From an uncultured Eubacteriales bacterium (GTDB lineage Bacteria; Bacillota; Clostridia; Oscillospirales; Acutalibacteraceae), in the NCBI GenBank assembly GCA_900317215.1, contig ONFW01000060.1, positions 1 through 5,327 on the forward strand: a DNA stretch of 5,327 bases, written 5' to 3'. The notes under the pieces were generated by a model. It had not been told where the DNA came from. It ran no database searches and was given only the letters and a program-made list of their open reading frames with translations. A program made the position numbers and the translations under genes. Below are positions 5,243-5,327 of this stretch, piece by piece (within the stretch, counting starts at the first letter, position 1; every line of letters begins with the position of its first letter).

Positions 5243-5327
5243 CTCTACGTTTCATGCTCTCCCGTGTGTATCGTAAAACACTAATTTATAAAATGTGAGT
5301 GTTTGTGTGTTTCGTGTGTAGATCTGC

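Larger units (their letters stand above)
4964..5327. other. Hairpin-dense region upstream of the DUF4317 gene
   Basis: These 364 bases hold no convincing gene. Positions 4993 to 5242 carry the repeats and hairpins listed separately and probably form the DUF4317 leader if its promoter lies to the right. The motif TTTCCG (CGGAAA on the minus strand) recurs at 5102, 5169 and 5218. Positions 5243-5327 are plainer: AAACACT/AGTGTTT (5276-5282 and 5298-5304) flank an AT-rich centre containing TATAAA on the minus strand. A -35 at 17 bases (GAAACA) is poor, so I cannot assign a promoter with confidence. I recognise no riboswitch, tRNA or T-box here. Confidence 0.6.

Overview
The window looks like a chromosomal fragment of a Gram-positive anaerobe of the Oscillospiraceae, most likely a Ruminococcus-type gut or rumen bacterium. 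The reasons are a secreted multi-domain GH13 amylase carrying a CBM26 starch-binding module and Big_2 (bacterial Ig-like) domains, a DUF4317 protein (a family I know from this group of Firmicutes), moderate-GC coding sequence beside very AT-rich spacers, and purine-rich ribosome binding sites. The genus is inference from protein style.

Layout: both genes are on the minus strand and are read right to left. Positions 1-3374 hold most of a large secreted alpha-amylase, with an intact N-terminus but a C-terminus lost at the left edge. The frame was followed by eye through 1124 codons without a stop or frameshift. Domain order: signal peptide, GH13 catalytic barrel with domain C, Big_2, Big_2, CBM26, Big_2, a beta-sandwich repeat of triple-tyrosine (Y_Y_Y) style, and the first residues of a second such repeat. 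Positions 3375-3811 are an AT-rich spacer holding the amylase leader, a good sigma-A promoter, an operator-like inverted repeat, and the intrinsic terminator of the upstream gene. Positions 3812-4963 encode a complete DUF4317 protein of unknown function. Positions 4964-5327 hold no convincing gene, but are dense in hairpins and contain two 27-bp tandem repeats whose stems differ by a compensating base pair.

How the parts work together: the terminator after the DUF4317 gene and the promoter before the amylase make them separate transcription units, so their adjacency does not imply a shared function. The amylase should act outside the cell on starch. CBM26 would hold the substrate while the Ig-like domains act as spacers. 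No complete new multi-gene system is visible. The least explained element is the structured GC-rich region upstream of the DUF4317 gene.
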